From Lachnobacterium bovis (GTDB lineage Bacteria > Bacillota > Clostridia > Lachnospirales > Lachnospiraceae): a stretch of 64,000 nucleotides of DNA. Location of the stretch: NCBI RefSeq assembly GCF_900111325.1, contig NZ_FOGW01000012.1:1-64000 (forward strand), given 5' to 3'. Position 1 is the stretch's first letter. Every line of letters begins with the position of its first letter. Positions 63,028 through 64,000 of this stretch are shown here, one piece after another. The notes beneath the pieces are model-generated. The model ran no database searches. It was given only the letters and a program-made list of their open reading frames with translations, and was not told the origin of the DNA. A program made the translations under genes and the position numbers.

Positions 63028-64000
63028 CTTGCACCTCCTGATATTTTCGAATTATAAAGTACATGGTGGTACCATAGCCTTCTTTACTAATAACCCATAT
63101 TCGACCACCATGATCTTCTACTATTTTTTTTACAATCGAAAGTCCTATTCCACTTCCTCCTGTAGCTGAATTTCTTGAAGCATCTGCCCTATAAAATCTA
63201 TCAAAAACGTATGGCAAATCTTTTTGCGCAATTCCTTTACCGTTGTCTTCTATTTCTGTTTGTATAAAGTCGCCAACATCTTTTACTCTAATATTCAAAA
63301 AACCACTTGCTTTATCCATATATTTAACCGAATTTCCCACAATATTGTTAATTACTCTATTCAATTGTTCTGGATCAGCCACAATTACAGCATCATCATC
63401 TGCATAGTTGTAATATGCTAATCCCATCCCTCTATTTTCAAGGTCTAAACTTATTTCTTCAATGCAATCATTGTAATATTCCTTTACATTTAATTTAGCA
63501 AAATTATATGGAATTCTATTATTATCTATCTTCGAATATAATGTAAGTTCATTTATCAAAGCGTCCATGTCATTTGCTTTGTTATAAATGGTTTTTATAT
63601 ATTTTTCCACTTTTTCAGGTGAATTAGCGACTCCATCTATAATACCTTCTGCATAGCCTTTTACCGCAGTAATTGGAGTCTTTAAATCATGTGCAATGTT
63701 ACTAATAAGTGCCCTATTCTCTTTTTCATCATTTACTTTATCTTGTGCATTTGCTTTTAATTTTTTTCTAATCTGATCTAATGCATCATTTAATTTAGCT
63801 ATTTCATCATCTTTCTCTTTAAAATATTTTGCTTCATAATCTAAATTACCATCTTTTATACTCTCCGCAACTTCACGTGTTTTTTCTATTGGATATACAA
63901 AACTAACATATATCCATGAAGTCACAAGAATTGCTGTCACTATAAAAATAAACAACATACTTATAAACGTTGTCATCATCATATCTGCTCTTTGCGGCAC
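63020..64000 (-). CDS. Sensor histidine kinase (5' end outside window)
   Basis: At least 326 residues are seen. The visible part begins near a membrane helix (about 9-32), followed by HAMP (YPIEKTREVAESIKDGNLDY), HisKA with the phospho-His in ISNIAHDLKTPITAVKG, and HATPase with N-box NRVINNIVGNSVKYMD and DNGKGI, DRFYRAD, GSGIGLSIVKKIVEDHGG. The first membrane helix and sensor loop are probably beyond base 64000. It phosphorylates the adjacent response regulator, with which it overlaps (ATGAATAA). Confidence 0.93.
   Translation of the reverse strand: MPQRADMMMTTFISMLFIFIVTAILVTSWIYVSFVYPIEKTREVAESIKDGNLDYEAKYFKEKDDEIAKLNDALDQIRKKLKANAQDKVNDEKENRALISNIAHDLKTPITAVKGYAEGIIDGVANSPEKVEKYIKTIYNKANDMDALINELTLYSKIDNNRIPYNFAKLNVKEYYNDCIEEISLDLENRGMGLAYYNYADDDAVIVADPEQLNRVINNIVGNSVKYMDKASGFLNIRVKDVGDFIQTEIEDNGKGIAQKDLPYVFDRFYRADASRNSATGGSGIGLSIVKKIVEDHGGRIWVISKEGYGTTMYFIIRKYQEVQDE

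Noticed and set aside
1..64000. CRISPR array, rRNA operon or intact transposase
   Set aside because: No regularly spaced repeats, no rRNA sequence and no transposase-like frame were found by reading both strands.

Overview
The window looks like chromosomal DNA of a low-GC Gram-positive anaerobe of the Clostridia, most likely a Lachnospiraceae-type gut bacterium. The base composition is AT-rich, ribosome binding sites are strong (AGGAGG type), and the gene set fits: a DUF4317 protein, a TetM-like factor fused to a NYN domain, the HU-rqcP-divIC-tilS-hpt-ftsH cluster, Veg, and GntR/LacI-hybrid AraR control of arabinose genes. The hup-to-ftsH cluster lacks yabP, yabQ and spoIIE, which sit there in spore formers, so the lineage may not sporulate. 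This placement is inference from gene content.

Bases 1 to about 11,200 are an integrated mobile island abutting the 3' end of guaA. It is a mosaic. An AT-rich half carries a small HTH-like protein, a folded palindromic element and a LlaJI/BsuMI-like restriction-modification operon (C5 methyltransferase, McrB-like motor, LlaJI-type nuclease and a further PD-(D/E)xK protein). A visibly more GC-rich half carries a plasmid-type module (membrane protein, RepA_N initiator, ParB, ParA, a small mobilisation-like protein, tyrosine integrase, small HTH protein). An intrinsic terminator sits between the methyltransferase and the restriction genes, and the first restriction gene's ribosome binding site directly follows its U-tract.

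Bases 11,210-16,723 hold guaA, then a plus-strand run of an alpha/beta hydrolase, a membrane-anchored GH25 lysozyme and a membrane EAL phosphodiesterase. Bases 16,970-22,236 form an L-arabinose block (araA, FGGY kinase, GH127 beta-L-arabinofuranosidase) with a perfect 24-bp palindrome over the araA promoter. Bases 22,495-28,811 appear to be one transcription unit: a TetM-like/NYN fusion, araR, a large membrane protein, an ABC ATPase and a 28-residue membrane peptide.

Bases 28,969-38,635 contain a BcrAB-like ABC transporter, a DUF4317 protein, an HD hydrolase, a membrane-anchored hydrolase, methionine aminopeptidase, a SurA-N-like membrane protein, an NlpC/P60 hydrolase, veg and plsC. Bases 38,717-45,266 are a maltose/maltodextrin locus (malQ-malE-malF-malG, divergent LacI-type regulator), followed by a metallopeptidase lipoprotein that seems to start at ATT. 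Two tRNA genes (Leu-TAA, Tyr-GTA) and a candidate small RNA come next.

Bases 48,318-57,751 hold housekeeping genes (ftsH, hpt, tilS, divIC, rqcP, hup, a PEGA lipoprotein, cca, proS). Bases 57,940-61,444 are a compact cluster of two ABC transporters around a 33-residue cationic hydrophobic peptide gene. The window ends with an RluA-type pseudouridine synthase and an OmpR-type two-component pair whose kinase runs off the edge. No CRISPR array, rRNA or intact transposase gene was seen.
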